Shown in pieces: positions 55,837 through 64,000 of a DNA stretch of 64,000 nucleotides. Origin of the DNA: Aeromonas sanarellii (GTDB lineage Bacteria; Pseudomonadota; Gammaproteobacteria; Enterobacterales; Aeromonadaceae). Both the position numbers and the translations under genes were made by a program. Positions within the stretch are counted from its first letter, which is position 1, and the number at the start of each line of letters is the position of its first letter. The stretch is from assembly GCF_000820085.1 (NCBI RefSeq), contig NZ_CDBN01000036.1:1-64000 (forward strand). Direction: 5' to 3'. The notes beneath the pieces are model-generated. The model searched no databases. It saw only the letters and a program-made list of their open reading frames with translations, and was not told where the DNA came from.

Positions 55837-56964
55837 ATGGACGCCTCAATTCTGCTCAATCTGGATGTCTTCACGCTGATGCTCATGGCCCTCGGGGGCT
55901 ACAGCCTGGGATTCATCACCCTCTCCATCATCTGGTCCACCCACAGGGAGATCCCGGGCCTCGGGCTCTGGTGGTGGTCCAGCCTCTGCGCCCTGGCGGC
56001 CCAGTCGCTGTTCTTCCTGCAGGCGTTCGCACCCCACATGGCGGGGATCTGGCTCGCCAACCTGCTCATCACCCTCTGCATCGCCCTGATGCCACTCGCT
56101 ATCCAGCGCTTCTTCGGCGAGCCGCCAAACTGGCGTGCCTTCGCGCTCTTCATGGTCATCTATGTGCCGATCCTCTGCTGGAGCGTACTGTTCAACGATC
56201 ACATGGCCCCCAAGGTGCTGCTGGCCTGCCTGAGCTACATGGTGCTGGGGGCGGTGATCGTCTTTCTCATCTGGCGGCACGGCTATCCCGCCTACCTGCC
56301 GGCCGTGCTGGTGTTCACCGTGGTCAACATCCTGCTCTACGGCTTCAACCTGGTGCGCATGGGCTCCCTGCTCAGCGGCGAGGCGCGGGTGCTGATGGAT
56401 CAGCACGTGGTCAACGTGCTGCCCTTCCTCTCCATGCTGATGGGCAACTATCTCTCCACCTTCGGGGTGTTGCTGCTCTGCACCCAGTACCGGGCGCTGG
56501 CCCTGCGCCGGCAGGCGAGCCAGGATCCCCTGACCGGCCTCCTGAACCGGCGCGGCTTTATGGAGCACTGCGCCAGGGCGCCGAAGCAGGGGGCCCTGGT
56601 GGTGCTGGATCTGGACGACTTCAAGCAGATCAACGATCGCCACGGTCACGAGGCGGGGGACAGGGTGCTGGCGGCGGTGGGACGCTATCTGGCGGCGCAG
56701 GGGGATCTGGTGGCCAGTCGCTTCGGCGGCGAGGAGTTCGTGCTGCTGCTGCCAGAGGGGGATGCCTTGGCTCAGCAGGCCCGTTGCGAGCAGATCCGCC
56801 AGGCCATTGCCACACTGCCCCTGGCGGGGATCCAGGTCACCGCCAGCCTGGGGCTGGTACCCGGCGCCCGCGAATGGCACTTCGACACCCTGTTCAGCCA
56901 GGCCGATCGCGCCCTCTACCGGGCCAAGCGCAGCGGCAAGAACCGGGTCTGTCTGCCGGCCTGA
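55837..56964 (+). CDS. Membrane diguanylate cyclase (GGDEF)
   Basis: A 375-residue protein: about seven hydrophobic segments (1-205), then a GGDEF domain (about 220-375) with DPLTGLLNRRGF and active-site FGGEEF. It makes c-di-GMP from GTP. No RxxD inhibitory site is seen five residues before GGEEF, so product inhibition may be weak. The start at 55837 follows GGAAGG. It may feed the c-di-GMP-responsive FlrA, which is inference. Confidence 0.9.
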   Translation: MDASILLNLDVFTLMLMALGGYSLGFITLSIIWSTHREIPGLGLWWWSSLCALAAQSLFFLQAFAPHMAGIWLANLLITLCIALMPLAIQRFFGEPPNWRAFALFMVIYVPILCWSVLFNDHMAPKVLLACLSYMVLGAVIVFLIWRHGYPAYLPAVLVFTVVNILLYGFNLVRMGSLLSGEARVLMDQHVVNVLPFLSMLMGNYLSTFGVLLLCTQYRALALRRQASQDPLTGLLNRRGFMEHCARAPKQGALVVLDLDDFKQINDRHGHEAGDRVLAAVGRYLAAQGDLVASRFGGEEFVLLLPEGDALAQQARCEQIRQAIATLPLAGIQVTASLGLVPGAREWHFDTLFSQADRALYRAKRSGKNRVCLPA

Positions 56965-57071
56965 GCCGACGGGGTTCAGCCCGGCTCGGTGGCCCGCGGC
57001 TCCGACCGGGCAAAGGAGTGCCGGATCAGCCACCTGGTAGCATCAGACCTGGATGGCCGTCTGGCAGCCCG

Positions 57072-57467
57072 TCAGCGGTGCAGCTCGCCCGCGCGCTCCG
57101 GCTGATAGACCACCTCCAGGATCTCCACCTGGATGGTGCGACCGGCCGGGCCGGGCCAGGCGATGCTGTCACCCACCTTGAGCCCCAGCAGGGCACTGCC
57201 GACGGGCGCCAGCACGGAGATCTTCGATTCGTCCCCCTGCACGTCCTTCGGGTAGACCAGGGTCAGGCAGAAGTCGTTGCCACTGCTTTGCATCTTGAAG
57301 CGCACCGTGCTGTTCATGGTCACCACGTCCGGCGGCATGTCGGCGGGTTCGCGGATCTCGGCGCGATCCAGCTCCTCCTGCAGGGCCAGGTGCTGCGGGT
57401 GGCTGCCGAGCAGCTGTTCGATACGATCCAGATCCAGGCTGGAGATGACGAGATGAGGCTGTTGCAT
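57072..57467 (-). CDS. rnk: Nucleoside diphosphate kinase regulator Rnk
   Basis: A 131-residue GreA/GreB-C-terminal-domain protein; its PHDVVTMNS-like PPDVVTMNSTVRF and VGSALLGLKVGDSIAW align with E. coli Rnk. Rnk binds RNA polymerase and affects nucleoside diphosphate kinase levels. The ATG at 57467 follows AAGGAATACC; an upstream in-frame ATG (57524) lacks support. Single gene. Confidence 0.9.
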   Translation of the reverse strand: MQQPHLVISSLDLDRIEQLLGSHPQHLALQEELDRAEIREPADMPPDVVTMNSTVRFKMQSSGNDFCLTLVYPKDVQGDESKISVLAPVGSALLGLKVGDSIAWPGPAGRTIQVEILEVVYQPERAGELHR

Positions 57468-57680
57468 GGGGTATTCCTTATCAATGGCTGACGAGACCAG
57501 GATGACGGGCAGGCTGGTCGACAATGGGTTCGAAGGGTGAGAATAGATCGCAAGCGCGATGCCCCCGAGCGACTCGCGCAGCGGGGCGAGGGCGGGGGCT
57601 CAGCGGGGTGTGAGCGTACTTGAAGAAATCATGATTGCTTTCATGGGGATACCATAACCATTCTGAATGGCTTTGGCAAT

Positions 57681-58415
57681 TCAGGGCGCCTGATAATCAT
57701 ACTGGTGCAGGATGCGGGCGAGGCTGCCATCCTCCCGCATCCCCTGGATGGCCTGGCGCCAGCGCAGCGCCTCGCTGCGGGAGAAGCGGTGGCTGGCAGC
57801 CAGGTAGAGGGTACTCTGTTGCAGGGTCTGGCCCCGCACCAGATCCGGGAGCGGCAGGCCGGCCCGCTGCTGGTTGTAGCGGGCGGTGTTCCAGGCCACG
57901 GCCCAGGCCTGGATGCGGCCGCGCGCCAGCTTGCTGGCGTTGCCCACCTCCTCGCCGACCTGCTCCTGTGCCACGCCCGCCAGCGGCAGGAGCAGGCTCT
58001 GGCCATGGGAGCCCCGCAATACGCCTACGGTGAGGCCGGGCAGATCCGCCACGGTGAGGGGGGTCGGGTGATGGTTGCGGTGGCTGACCAGCACGAATGC
58101 CTCCTCCAGGAGGGGGGCAATCCAGAGAAACTGGGATTCGCGCTGGGGATTTCTGGCCGGCGGCAGCAGCAGGACGTCTGGCCGGTGGCGGGTCTGGCTG
58201 AGGGCGCGGGCCAGCGGCATCAGCTCGATCTCCAGCGTCTCCCCGAGGCGGCGAGCCGCCTCCTCCAGCACCTCGATGGCCATGCCGCTCGGTGCCCCCT
58301 GATGGGAGCGAATGACATAGGGGGGAATGTCAGCGGCCACGACGACCACGGCGTGGGCCCGGGGGACCCACAGGAACGGGGAGCAGAGCAACAGGAGCAG
58401 GATGACGAGGCGCAT
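57681..58415 (-). CDS. Family-3 periplasmic solute-binding protein, solitary
   Basis: A 244-residue exported protein: signal peptide (MRLVILLLLLCSPFLWVPRAHA) and a family-3 binding fold (VVVVAADIPPYVIRS; GAPSGMAIEVLEEAARRLGE). No permease or ATPase is adjacent, as with many orphan binding proteins acting as sensors or virulence-linked factors. Ligand unknown. Confidence 0.82.
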   Translation of the reverse strand: MRLVILLLLLCSPFLWVPRAHAVVVVAADIPPYVIRSHQGAPSGMAIEVLEEAARRLGETLEIELMPLARALSQTRHRPDVLLLPPARNPQRESQFLWIAPLLEEAFVLVSHRNHHPTPLTVADLPGLTVGVLRGSHGQSLLLPLAGVAQEQVGEEVGNASKLARGRIQAWAVAWNTARYNQQRAGLPLPDLVRGQTLQQSTLYLAASHRFSRSEALRWRQAIQGMREDGSLARILHQYDYQAP

Positions 58416-58497
58416 GGAAAGTCAGGTCCGGGATGAATGCACAGAGTGTAACATCCCGTTACCCGATGTCAGCCTGCCCATGGTGACCGGGGCGGGT

Positions 58498-59181
58498 TCA
58501 GTCGAAGAAATCCCGCAGATCCAGGGTCTGGTACCCTTCCAGCCGTTGCCAGGGTAGGGCTTTGGGCAGGGGCTTCAGGGTGACCTCCATGCGGTAGCTG
58601 CGATAGCCGTCGAGGCTCGCCGATTCCACCACCAGAGGGATCTGCCAGCGGCCGGACCAGAGGATGCGGGTGCGCTGCCTGCCCTCGCGTTTCTCGTACC
58701 AGCGGGCCTGTTCGGGGGCCGCCTCGTCGAGGGGGGTCATGCCTTGCAGCAGGGCGGGGTCCACCAGGTGGCGAAGTTTGTCCCAGTGGGGGGTGAAGGC
58801 CACCTGGCCATACTCCTCGGGCGGTACCTCCACCAGCTGGTTGTGCCAGGCATCGGCGTAGCGCAGTTGCAGGTCTCCCCCGTCATCCAGGGTGACCCAG
58901 CGCGCCGCCATCTGGTGGGTGAAGTGCTTGTGACCGGGGTTGGCGTCGTGGGTGGCGTGATAGGCTCGCGCCAGGGGGAGGGGAATGAGCCGCTGGCTCC
59001 ACACCTGGTTGCCGACCCGCAGCCACTTCTCCTGCCACTGGCTCTCCCGAGTGATGCCATCGCTGCCGGTGACCCTGTCCTGATAGCGGATGCGGGCGGC
59101 CAGATCGGGTACCTCGTCGGCCAGGAGGGGGAAGGAGAGGGCGCTGCCCAGCAGCCATAAAGAAAACAGCGTTTTCATCAT
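58498..59181 (-). CDS. Exported protein downstream of alkaline phosphatase, function unknown
   Basis: A 227-residue protein with signal peptide (MKTLFSLWLLGSALSFPLLA) and a mature region rich in aromatic and charged residues (WLRVGNQVWSQRLIPLPLARAYHATHD; HKHFTHQMAARWV). I recognise no family. It lies 50 bases after a phoA-type gene, with a GGGCCCGGC/GCCGGGCCC hairpin between, and probably shares Pho control. Two ATGs (59181 and 59178) are possible. Confidence 0.75.
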   Translation of the reverse strand: MMKTLFSLWLLGSALSFPLLADEVPDLAARIRYQDRVTGSDGITRESQWQEKWLRVGNQVWSQRLIPLPLARAYHATHDANPGHKHFTHQMAARWVTLDDGGDLQLRYADAWHNQLVEVPPEEYGQVAFTPHWDKLRHLVDPALLQGMTPLDEAAPEQARWYEKREGRQRTRILWSGRWQIPLVVESASLDGYRSYRMEVTLKPLPKALPWQRLEGYQTLDLRDFFD

Positions 59182-59202
59182 CGTCTGTCGCTCGAACGGG
59201 CA

Positions 59203-59225
59203 GGGCCCGGCGCGGTGCCGGGCCC
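59203..59225 (-). promoter_or_regulatory. Intercistronic hairpin after the first alkaline phosphatase
   Basis: GGGCCCGGC, loop GCGGT, GCCGGGCCC, a perfect 9-bp stem between phoA-like and the downstream exported protein. No T-run; likely an mRNA processing or attenuation point. Confidence 0.5.
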
Positions 59226-59231
59226 CGTCGG

Positions 59232-60614
59232 TCACAGGCCGAGCGCCTCCCTGAGCTTGCCGAACACACGGGTGTTGTCCAGCGTTCCCTTGAAGCGGTC
59301 GCTGCCGGCGCCGTCCGCAAACAGCATCACATCGCCGCCGCCGTGGGTCTCGGAGCCGAGCTTGACACCGGTCTCCTGCAGGTAGTCGTCCGCCATCACC
59401 TGATCGCTGGTGAGGCTGGGGCGCAGGTCCTGACGGTTTGGGCCGTTGCCGAACACCAGGGTAGTGAACGGCTTGCCGTCGACGTCGTTCTGGGTGGAGC
59501 CATCGGCGTTCTTGACCAGGTCCAGCACAGGGTTGCCCTTGGCGGAATAGCCGTTGATGGTCATGGTGTGGTCGTGGTCGGCGGTGACCACGATCAGGGT
59601 ATCGCTCAGGTCCACCTTGCCGAGGGCCGTCTTGACCGCCTCGTCCAGCGCCACCGCATCGGTCAGCGATCGCTTGGCGTTGGTGGCGTGCAGGGCGTGG
59701 TCGATACGGCCCCCCTCCACCATCAGGAAGTAGCCCTGGTCGTTCTGGCTGAGCAGATCGATCGCCTTGGCGGTCATCTCGGAGAGGGATGGCTGGGTGC
59801 TGGCCGCCCCCTTGGCGACGCGGTCCAGCTCGTAGTCGAGGTGGGACTTGGCACTGAACAGGCCCAGCACCTTGCCGCTCTCGACCTTGGCCAGATCACT
59901 TTTGGTGGTGACGTACTGATAGCCCTGGGCCGTCAGCTCGGCGGTGAGATCCCGGCCGTCGGCTCGGCCGCCCTTGTTGCTGGCGCTGTTGTACGGTGTC
60001 CAGTGGTTGGCGCCGCCCCCCATCAGCACGTCGACCCCGTCCCCCAGCGCCGGGTTGAAACCGGCGCCGCCCGGCACCGCCTGCTCGGCGATGGCGTAGG
60101 CGGCGTCCCGGTGACAGATGTGGGCGTAGGTGGCCGCCGGGGTGGCATGGGTCAGCTCCGTGGTGGTGACGGCTCCCACCGACTTGCCCGCCGCCTTGGC
60201 CAGTTCGAGTATGGTGGGCACCGGGGTGCCGTTGTCGCTGGTGCAGTGGTTGACGCCCTTGTTGCCGTTGGCATCCTTGCCGGGGGCGACGGCCTGGGTG
60301 TCGCTGCTCATGGCGATCACCTCGTTGTTCATCTTGACCCCCGTGGTGTAGGCCGCCATGGAGGGGGCCGAGTCGGTGGTCTGGGCATCGTGGGAGAAGG
60401 TCTTGATGCGCGCGCTTCGGGGCAGCTTCATCATCTCCAGATCCCCCGCTTCCCCCACCTTGTAGAGGCGGGTGGCGGTGAGTACCGTGGGGCCCATGCC
60501 GTCACCGATAAAGAGGATGACGTTCTTGGCGTCGGCGGCCTGTGCCTGGGAGAGGCCGCCCTGAGTGCCGCAAAGGGCGCCGAGCAGGGCGGTGCAGACC
60601 AGCGTCTTTTTCAT
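59232..60614 (-). CDS. Secreted alkaline phosphatase
   Basis: A 460-residue PhoA-family phosphatase: signal peptide (VCTALLGALCG...AQA), metal motif IGDGMGPTVLTA, nucleophile Ser in TDSAPSMAAYTTG, ligands in MVEGGRIDHALHATNA and VTADHDHTM. It releases phosphate from esters in the periplasm. ATGs at 60614 and 60626 are both in frame; 60614 is preferred by ribosome-binding-site spacing. Follows a lipoprotein paralogue 24 bases upstream. Confidence 0.93.
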   Translation of the reverse strand: MKKTLVCTALLGALCGTQGGLSQAQAADAKNVILFIGDGMGPTVLTATRLYKVGEAGDLEMMKLPRSARIKTFSHDAQTTDSAPSMAAYTTGVKMNNEVIAMSSDTQAVAPGKDANGNKGVNHCTSDNGTPVPTILELAKAAGKSVGAVTTTELTHATPAATYAHICHRDAAYAIAEQAVPGGAGFNPALGDGVDVLMGGGANHWTPYNSASNKGGRADGRDLTAELTAQGYQYVTTKSDLAKVESGKVLGLFSAKSHLDYELDRVAKGAASTQPSLSEMTAKAIDLLSQNDQGYFLMVEGGRIDHALHATNAKRSLTDAVALDEAVKTALGKVDLSDTLIVVTADHDHTMTINGYSAKGNPVLDLVKNADGSTQNDVDGKPFTTLVFGNGPNRQDLRPSLTSDQVMADDYLQETGVKLGSETHGGGDVMLFADGAGSDRFKGTLDNTRVFGKLREALGL

Positions 60615-60638
60615 GGTGTTATTCATCCTGATAGTCCC

Positions 60639-62030
60639 TTACAGCTTGGCCGCAGCCTTGATCTTGCCGAACACGGCGGTGTTGTCGAGGGAGCCGTGGA
60701 AGCTCTCCGCCCCCTGGCCGATGGCGCCGAGGAAGACGTCCGTGCCGCCGTGGGTCTCGTTGCCGAGCTCGCCCACCTTGACCACCACCTCCTGGTGATA
60801 GTCGTCGGCGGAGACGGTGGCGTCGTCGAGGGCCGCCACGCTGCTGCGCGGACCGTCCACCCGGTTGTAGCCGTTGCCAAAGCCGATGATGGTGTAGGGC
60901 ATGCCATCGCTGTCCTTGCTCGGCTCGCCGGTCTCGTAGTTCTTCACCAGCCCGAGCACGCCCGGATTGCCTGACGTGGTCTTGCCGGTGCGCTTGGCAT
61001 AACCATTCAGGACGAGCGTGTGGTCATGGTCGGCGGTGACCACGATCAGGGTGTTCTTGAGCTCGGGGTCTGTCTTCTTCACCTCAAGGATGGCGGCCTG
61101 GATGGCGCCGTCGAAGGCCAGGGTGTCCTGCAGGGCGCGCTTGGCGTTAGTGTCGTGCAGGGCGTGATCGATGCGCCCCCCCTCCACCATCAGGAAATAG
61201 CCCTTCTCTTTATCCTTGAGCTGCTTGATGGCGGCCAGGGTCATCTGGGCCAGAGACGGCTCGCTGGCCGGCCTGTCCAGGTCGTACTTCATGTGGCTGG
61301 CGCCGAACAGCCCCAGCAGCGGCTTGCCCGCCTCGGCCCGGTTCAGCTCGTCCAGATTGCTGGCGAACTGGTAGCCCTTGGCCTGCATCTCGGCGATGAG
61401 GTTGCGGCCATCGGTACGCTTGCCCTTGTCGGCGGTGGGCAGGAAGAAGCCGCTGCCGCCCCCCAGCACCACGTCCAGCCCCTCTTTCAGGGCCGAGTTG
61501 TAGCCAGAACCGCCCGGTACCAGCTGGACGGCGATGTCCGCCTCCAGATCCCGGTTGCAGATATGGGCATAGGTGGCGGCCGGGGTGGCGTGGGTCACCC
61601 GGGTACTGGTGACCACGCCGGTACCGCGGCCGTCGGCCTTGGCCAGCTCCAGCAAGGTGGTGACCGGCTTGCCGCCACTCTGGCTGCAGTCGCTCTCCTG
61701 GGTGGCGTCGCCGTCCATGCTGATGACGCCGTTGTTGCTCTTGACCCCGGTCATGTAGGCCGCCATGGAGGGGGCCGAGTCGGTCACCTGGGCATCGTGG
61801 GAGAAGGTCTTGATGAAGGCCGTTTCCGGCAGGGTGTCGATGGTGAGGCTGCCCTCTTCCCCGACGCCGTAGATCCGGGCGGCGGTCAGGGTGTTGAGGC
61901 CCATGCCGTCCCCGAGGAAGAAGATCACGTTCTTGGCGCTGGGCTCGGGGGTGGTGCTGTCGTTGTTGGAGTTGCAGCCGGCGGCCAGGGCGGCGCCTAT
62001 CATCACTGCAAGTCCTGCCATCTTTCTCAT
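60639..62030 (-). CDS. Alkaline phosphatase lipoprotein
   Basis: A 463-residue PhoA-family protein with a lipoprotein signal (AALAAGC lipobox, Cys about 19) instead of a cleaved signal. Motifs LGDGMGLNTLTAARIY, TDSAPSMAAYMTG, MVEGGRIDHALHDTNA and VTADHDHTL match its neighbour. It is anchored to a membrane, so the pair gives anchored and soluble enzymes. A double Pho box precedes it. Confidence 0.93.
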   Translation of the reverse strand: MRKMAGLAVMIGAALAAGCNSNNDSTTPEPSAKNVIFFLGDGMGLNTLTAARIYGVGEEGSLTIDTLPETAFIKTFSHDAQVTDSAPSMAAYMTGVKSNNGVISMDGDATQESDCSQSGGKPVTTLLELAKADGRGTGVVTSTRVTHATPAATYAHICNRDLEADIAVQLVPGGSGYNSALKEGLDVVLGGGSGFFLPTADKGKRTDGRNLIAEMQAKGYQFASNLDELNRAEAGKPLLGLFGASHMKYDLDRPASEPSLAQMTLAAIKQLKDKEKGYFLMVEGGRIDHALHDTNAKRALQDTLAFDGAIQAAILEVKKTDPELKNTLIVVTADHDHTLVLNGYAKRTGKTTSGNPGVLGLVKNYETGEPSKDSDGMPYTIIGFGNGYNRVDGPRSSVAALDDATVSADDYHQEVVVKVGELGNETHGGTDVFLGAIGQGAESFHGSLDNTAVFGKIKAAAKL

Positions 62031-62076
62031 TGGGGTTCGCTCCTTGTGAAACCTGAGCGCAGCCTAGAGGTCACAG

Positions 62077-62116
62077 ATGACACTTTTAGTGAAGCGGGAT
62101 GACAATACGATGAAGC
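62077..62116 (-). promoter_or_regulatory. Double Pho box upstream of the alkaline phosphatases
   Basis: On the minus strand four 7-base repeats, GCTTCAT, TTGTCAT, CTTCACT and GTGTCAT, lie at an 11-base period, the spacing of tandem PhoB sites. Individual repeats match the consensus half-site at four to six positions. It begins 47 bases from the lipoprotein phosphatase start. Confidence 0.75.
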
Positions 62117-62363
62117 TATCATCCAAATGTTATGTTGTATCAATCACTTATTGATGAGGCGTCACCCGGTGGCGGACGAGCCCCGGGGACGGACCCGCTT
62201 GCCCATTCCCTCGGGGGAGTGCGTCCAACCGGCCAGAATGGCCTGTCAAATCGGGGCCGCAGCAGGTAAAATGCGCCCCCTTGCGATGAGTGCCCGCGGT
62301 CTGGCGCCTCACCACGCGCCTGCAGCCCGAGAGGGGACCGCCCCCTATGAGAGAGTAACGGAT

Positions 62364-63314
62364 ATGTCCATCAACTGGTTCCCCGGCCACATGCACAAGG
62401 CCCGCAAAGAGATTGCCGAGGTCATGCCCCAGGTCGATGTCATCATCGAGATGCTCGACGCCCGCATCCCCTTCTCCAGCGAGAACCCCCTGGTGCCGGA
62501 GCTGCGCGGGGATACCCCTGTGATCAAGGTGTTGAACAAGGCCGATCTCGCCGACCCCGAGATCACCGCACTCTGGGTGGCGCACATGGAGCAGGAGAAG
62601 GGGATCAAGGCATTGCCCCTGACCCAGCAGGAGCCGGAGAAGATCAAGCAACTGCTGACCCTGTGCCACGAGATGCTCCCTGAGCGCAACTTCGAGCTGC
62701 GCGGGGTGCGCGCCATGATCATGGGCATTCCCAACGTGGGCAAGTCCACCCTGATCAACACCCTGGCCGGGCGCATCATCGCCAAGACCGGCAACGAGGC
62801 GGGGGTGACCAAGTCCCAGCAGCGGATCAAGCTGGACAACCACGTCATCCTGACCGATACCCCGGGGTTCCTCTGGCCCAAGCTCAACCCGCCCTCCTGC
62901 GGCTACCGGCTGGCGATCACCGCCGCCATCAAGGACACCGTCTTCGACTATGCCGACATCGCCATGTTCGCCGCCGATTACTTCATCAAGGCGTACCCCG
63001 AGCGGATCAAGGCGCGCTACCAGCTGAGCGAGCTGCCGGAAACCGAGATAGAGCTGCTCGAGCTCATCGCCCGCCAGCGCGGCTTCATGCGCAAGGGGGG
63101 GCTGGCGGATCTGCACAAGGCCTCGGAAATCCTGGTCAATGAATTCCGGTCCGGCATGTTGGGGCGGATCTCCCTGGAGACCCCGGAGATGGTGAGGGTC
63201 GAAATTCAGGAGGCCGAGGCCGAGGCCGAACAGAAGGCGAAGGAGAAGGCGGAGCGGGAAGAGGAGCGCCAGGCGCGCGCCCGCCGCAAGTACGCCAAGA
63301 AGCGTCAGAGATAA
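62364..63314 (+). CDS. rbgA: Ribosome biogenesis GTPase YlqF/RbgA
   Basis: A 316-residue circularly permuted GTPase: G4 NKADLAD (about 58) comes before G1 GIPNVGKSTLINTL (about 125) and G3 DTPGFLWP (about 172). A charged C-terminal tail (EAEAEQKAKEKAEREEE then RARRKYAKKRQR) follows, typical of RNA-binding forms. Such proteins help 50S assembly. The ATG at 62364 follows GAGAGTAACGG; the frame upstream is non-conserved. Confidence 0.88.
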   Translation: MSINWFPGHMHKARKEIAEVMPQVDVIIEMLDARIPFSSENPLVPELRGDTPVIKVLNKADLADPEITALWVAHMEQEKGIKALPLTQQEPEKIKQLLTLCHEMLPERNFELRGVRAMIMGIPNVGKSTLINTLAGRIIAKTGNEAGVTKSQQRIKLDNHVILTDTPGFLWPKLNPPSCGYRLAITAAIKDTVFDYADIAMFAADYFIKAYPERIKARYQLSELPETEIELLELIARQRGFMRKGGLADLHKASEILVNEFRSGMLGRISLETPEMVRVEIQEAEAEAEQKAKEKAEREEERQARARRKYAKKRQR

Positions 63315-63341
63315 CCCCCTGCTGTCAGCGTACAGATGTGC

Positions 63342-63371
63342 AGAAGCGGCGACCCCGGGGTCGCCGCTTCT
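63342..63371 (+). terminator. 30-bp perfect palindrome after rbgA
   Basis: AGAAGCGGCGACCCC and GGGGTCGCCGCTTCT form a perfect 15-bp inverted repeat, followed by CTTATGGG. A strong hairpin; the T-run is short. Likely terminator. Confidence 0.8.
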
Positions 63372-63628
63372 CTTATGGGTGCGGGAGCACCCTCACGGTC
63401 AGGGGGGGCGGACAGCGGAGTGAGGCAGCTCAATCGCCTCCCTGCCCTGAACCAGCCCTCCGGTGGATGAACGGGACAAGCCTGATGCCGGGCGGTGTTT
63501 CAGGGGAGCTGTCAGTGCAGCCCCCCTACGCCCAGCAACCCCCTGAGCGCGCCGTTTCAGACGGATTGACAACCTGGCGGGCGGTGGCATGATGCGCTCG
63601 CCTCTTGCCTCTCCTCAGGGTTTTATCC
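63372..63628 (+). other. Gap upstream of ycaD with a candidate promoter
   Basis: No gene is recognised. TTGACA (63566-63571), 16 bases and CATGAT (63588-63593) form a reasonable sigma-70 promoter about 35 bases upstream of the ycaD start. The rest shows only GC-rich unstructured sequence. Confidence 0.5.
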
Positions 63629-64000
63629 ATGACCACTTACTCCCGGCCAGTGCTGCTCCTGCTCTGCGGCCTGCTGTTGTTGACCCTGGCCATCGCGGTG
63701 TTGAATACCCTGGTGCCGCTCTGGCTCGCCCATGCCCATCTGCCGACCTGGCAGGTGGGCATGGTCGGCTCCGCCTATTTCACCGGCAACCTGCTGGGGA
63801 CCCTGCTGGCGGGGACGCTGATCGCCCATTGCGGGTTCAACCGCAGCTACTATCTGGCGTCCGCGATCTTCGCCGCTGGCTGCGTCGGCTTGGGGCTCAC
63901 CCTGGGATTCTGGAGCTGGCTGGCATGGCGATTCATCGCAGGGATCGGCTGCGCCATGATCTGGGTGGTGGTGGAGAGTGCGCTCATGTGCAGCGGCAAC
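63629..64000 (+). CDS. ycaD: MFS transporter YcaD (partial)
   Basis: The first 124 codons run off the right edge. The sequence (STYSRP-like [38 protein letters not shown], ARFxGF-type NRSYYLAS) matches E. coli YcaD closely, with the first four membrane helices seen. It is an inner-membrane major-facilitator protein of unknown substrate. The ATG at 63629 follows CTCAGGG. Confidence 0.92.
   Translation, partial: MTTYSRPVLLLLCGLLLLTLAIAVLNTLVPLWLAHAHLPTWQVGMVGSAYFTGNLLGTLLAGTLIAHCGFNRSYYLASAIFAAGCVGLGLTLGFWSWLAWRFIAGIGCAMIWVVVESALMCSGN

Overview
The window is about 62% GC and has the gene content and order of a polar-flagellated gammaproteobacterium, most likely Aeromonas (inferred from gene content; no 16S rRNA gene is present). 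Evidence includes a polar flagellar cluster flgNMA-cheVR-flgBCDEFGHIJKL with sigma-54 promoters, the FlrA/FlrBC regulators, a pst operon with very large PstC and PstA, and close Enterobacterales/Vibrionales-like versions of hda, upp, aceBA, tadA, ycaD and ytfL. Nearly all the DNA is chromosomal core. I saw no prophage, insertion sequence or CRISPR array.

Layout: 1-4.6 kb holds the start of an HD-GYP-type gene, rsuA, a DMT transporter, an OppA-like binding protein and yfcE. 4.6-19.1 kb is the flagellar/chemotaxis block. 19.1-24.5 kb has an Mg2+-sensing M-box leader with mgtE, then ppx and ppk. 24.5-31.2 kb has a GcvR-like ACT protein, a DUF2726 protein, flrA, flrBC and ybgI. 31.3-35.8 kb has purMN, upp, a DUF2066 protein and hda. 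35.9-39.0 kb is the glyoxylate operon aceBA. 39.6-41 kb has a possible small protein, tRNA-Pro(GGG) and tadA. 41-46.9 kb is pstCAB-phoU. 47-52.4 kb has ytfL, a lipoprotein, a MetJ-box-preceded homocysteine methyltransferase plus APC transporter, and a fatty-acid hydroxylase/sterol desaturase family gene. 52.6-55.4 kb is a polar amino-acid ABC operon. 55.8-64 kb has a diguanylate cyclase, rnk, a solitary periplasmic binding protein, two alkaline phosphatases with a downstream exported protein, a circularly permuted GTPase and the start of ycaD.

Two regulatory themes tie the genes together. The flagellar hierarchy shows readable sigma-54 sites (flgA, flgB, flgF, possibly flrB) and a sigma-28 site (flgM). 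A phosphate-starvation theme is visible as Pho boxes in front of ppk, pstC and the alkaline phosphatase pair.

The most unusual observation is a recurring pattern of short diverged echoes of gene ends or operon junctions lying immediately beside the intact copy: the ends of flgI, aceA and pstA, the pstB/phoU junction, and the permease/ATPase junction and ATPase end of the amino-acid ABC operon. Four of them form complete mini-ORFs. In two of them (aceA, pstA) the differences are mostly synonymous. This looks like a repeated mutational or recombinational process and is described in the findings.
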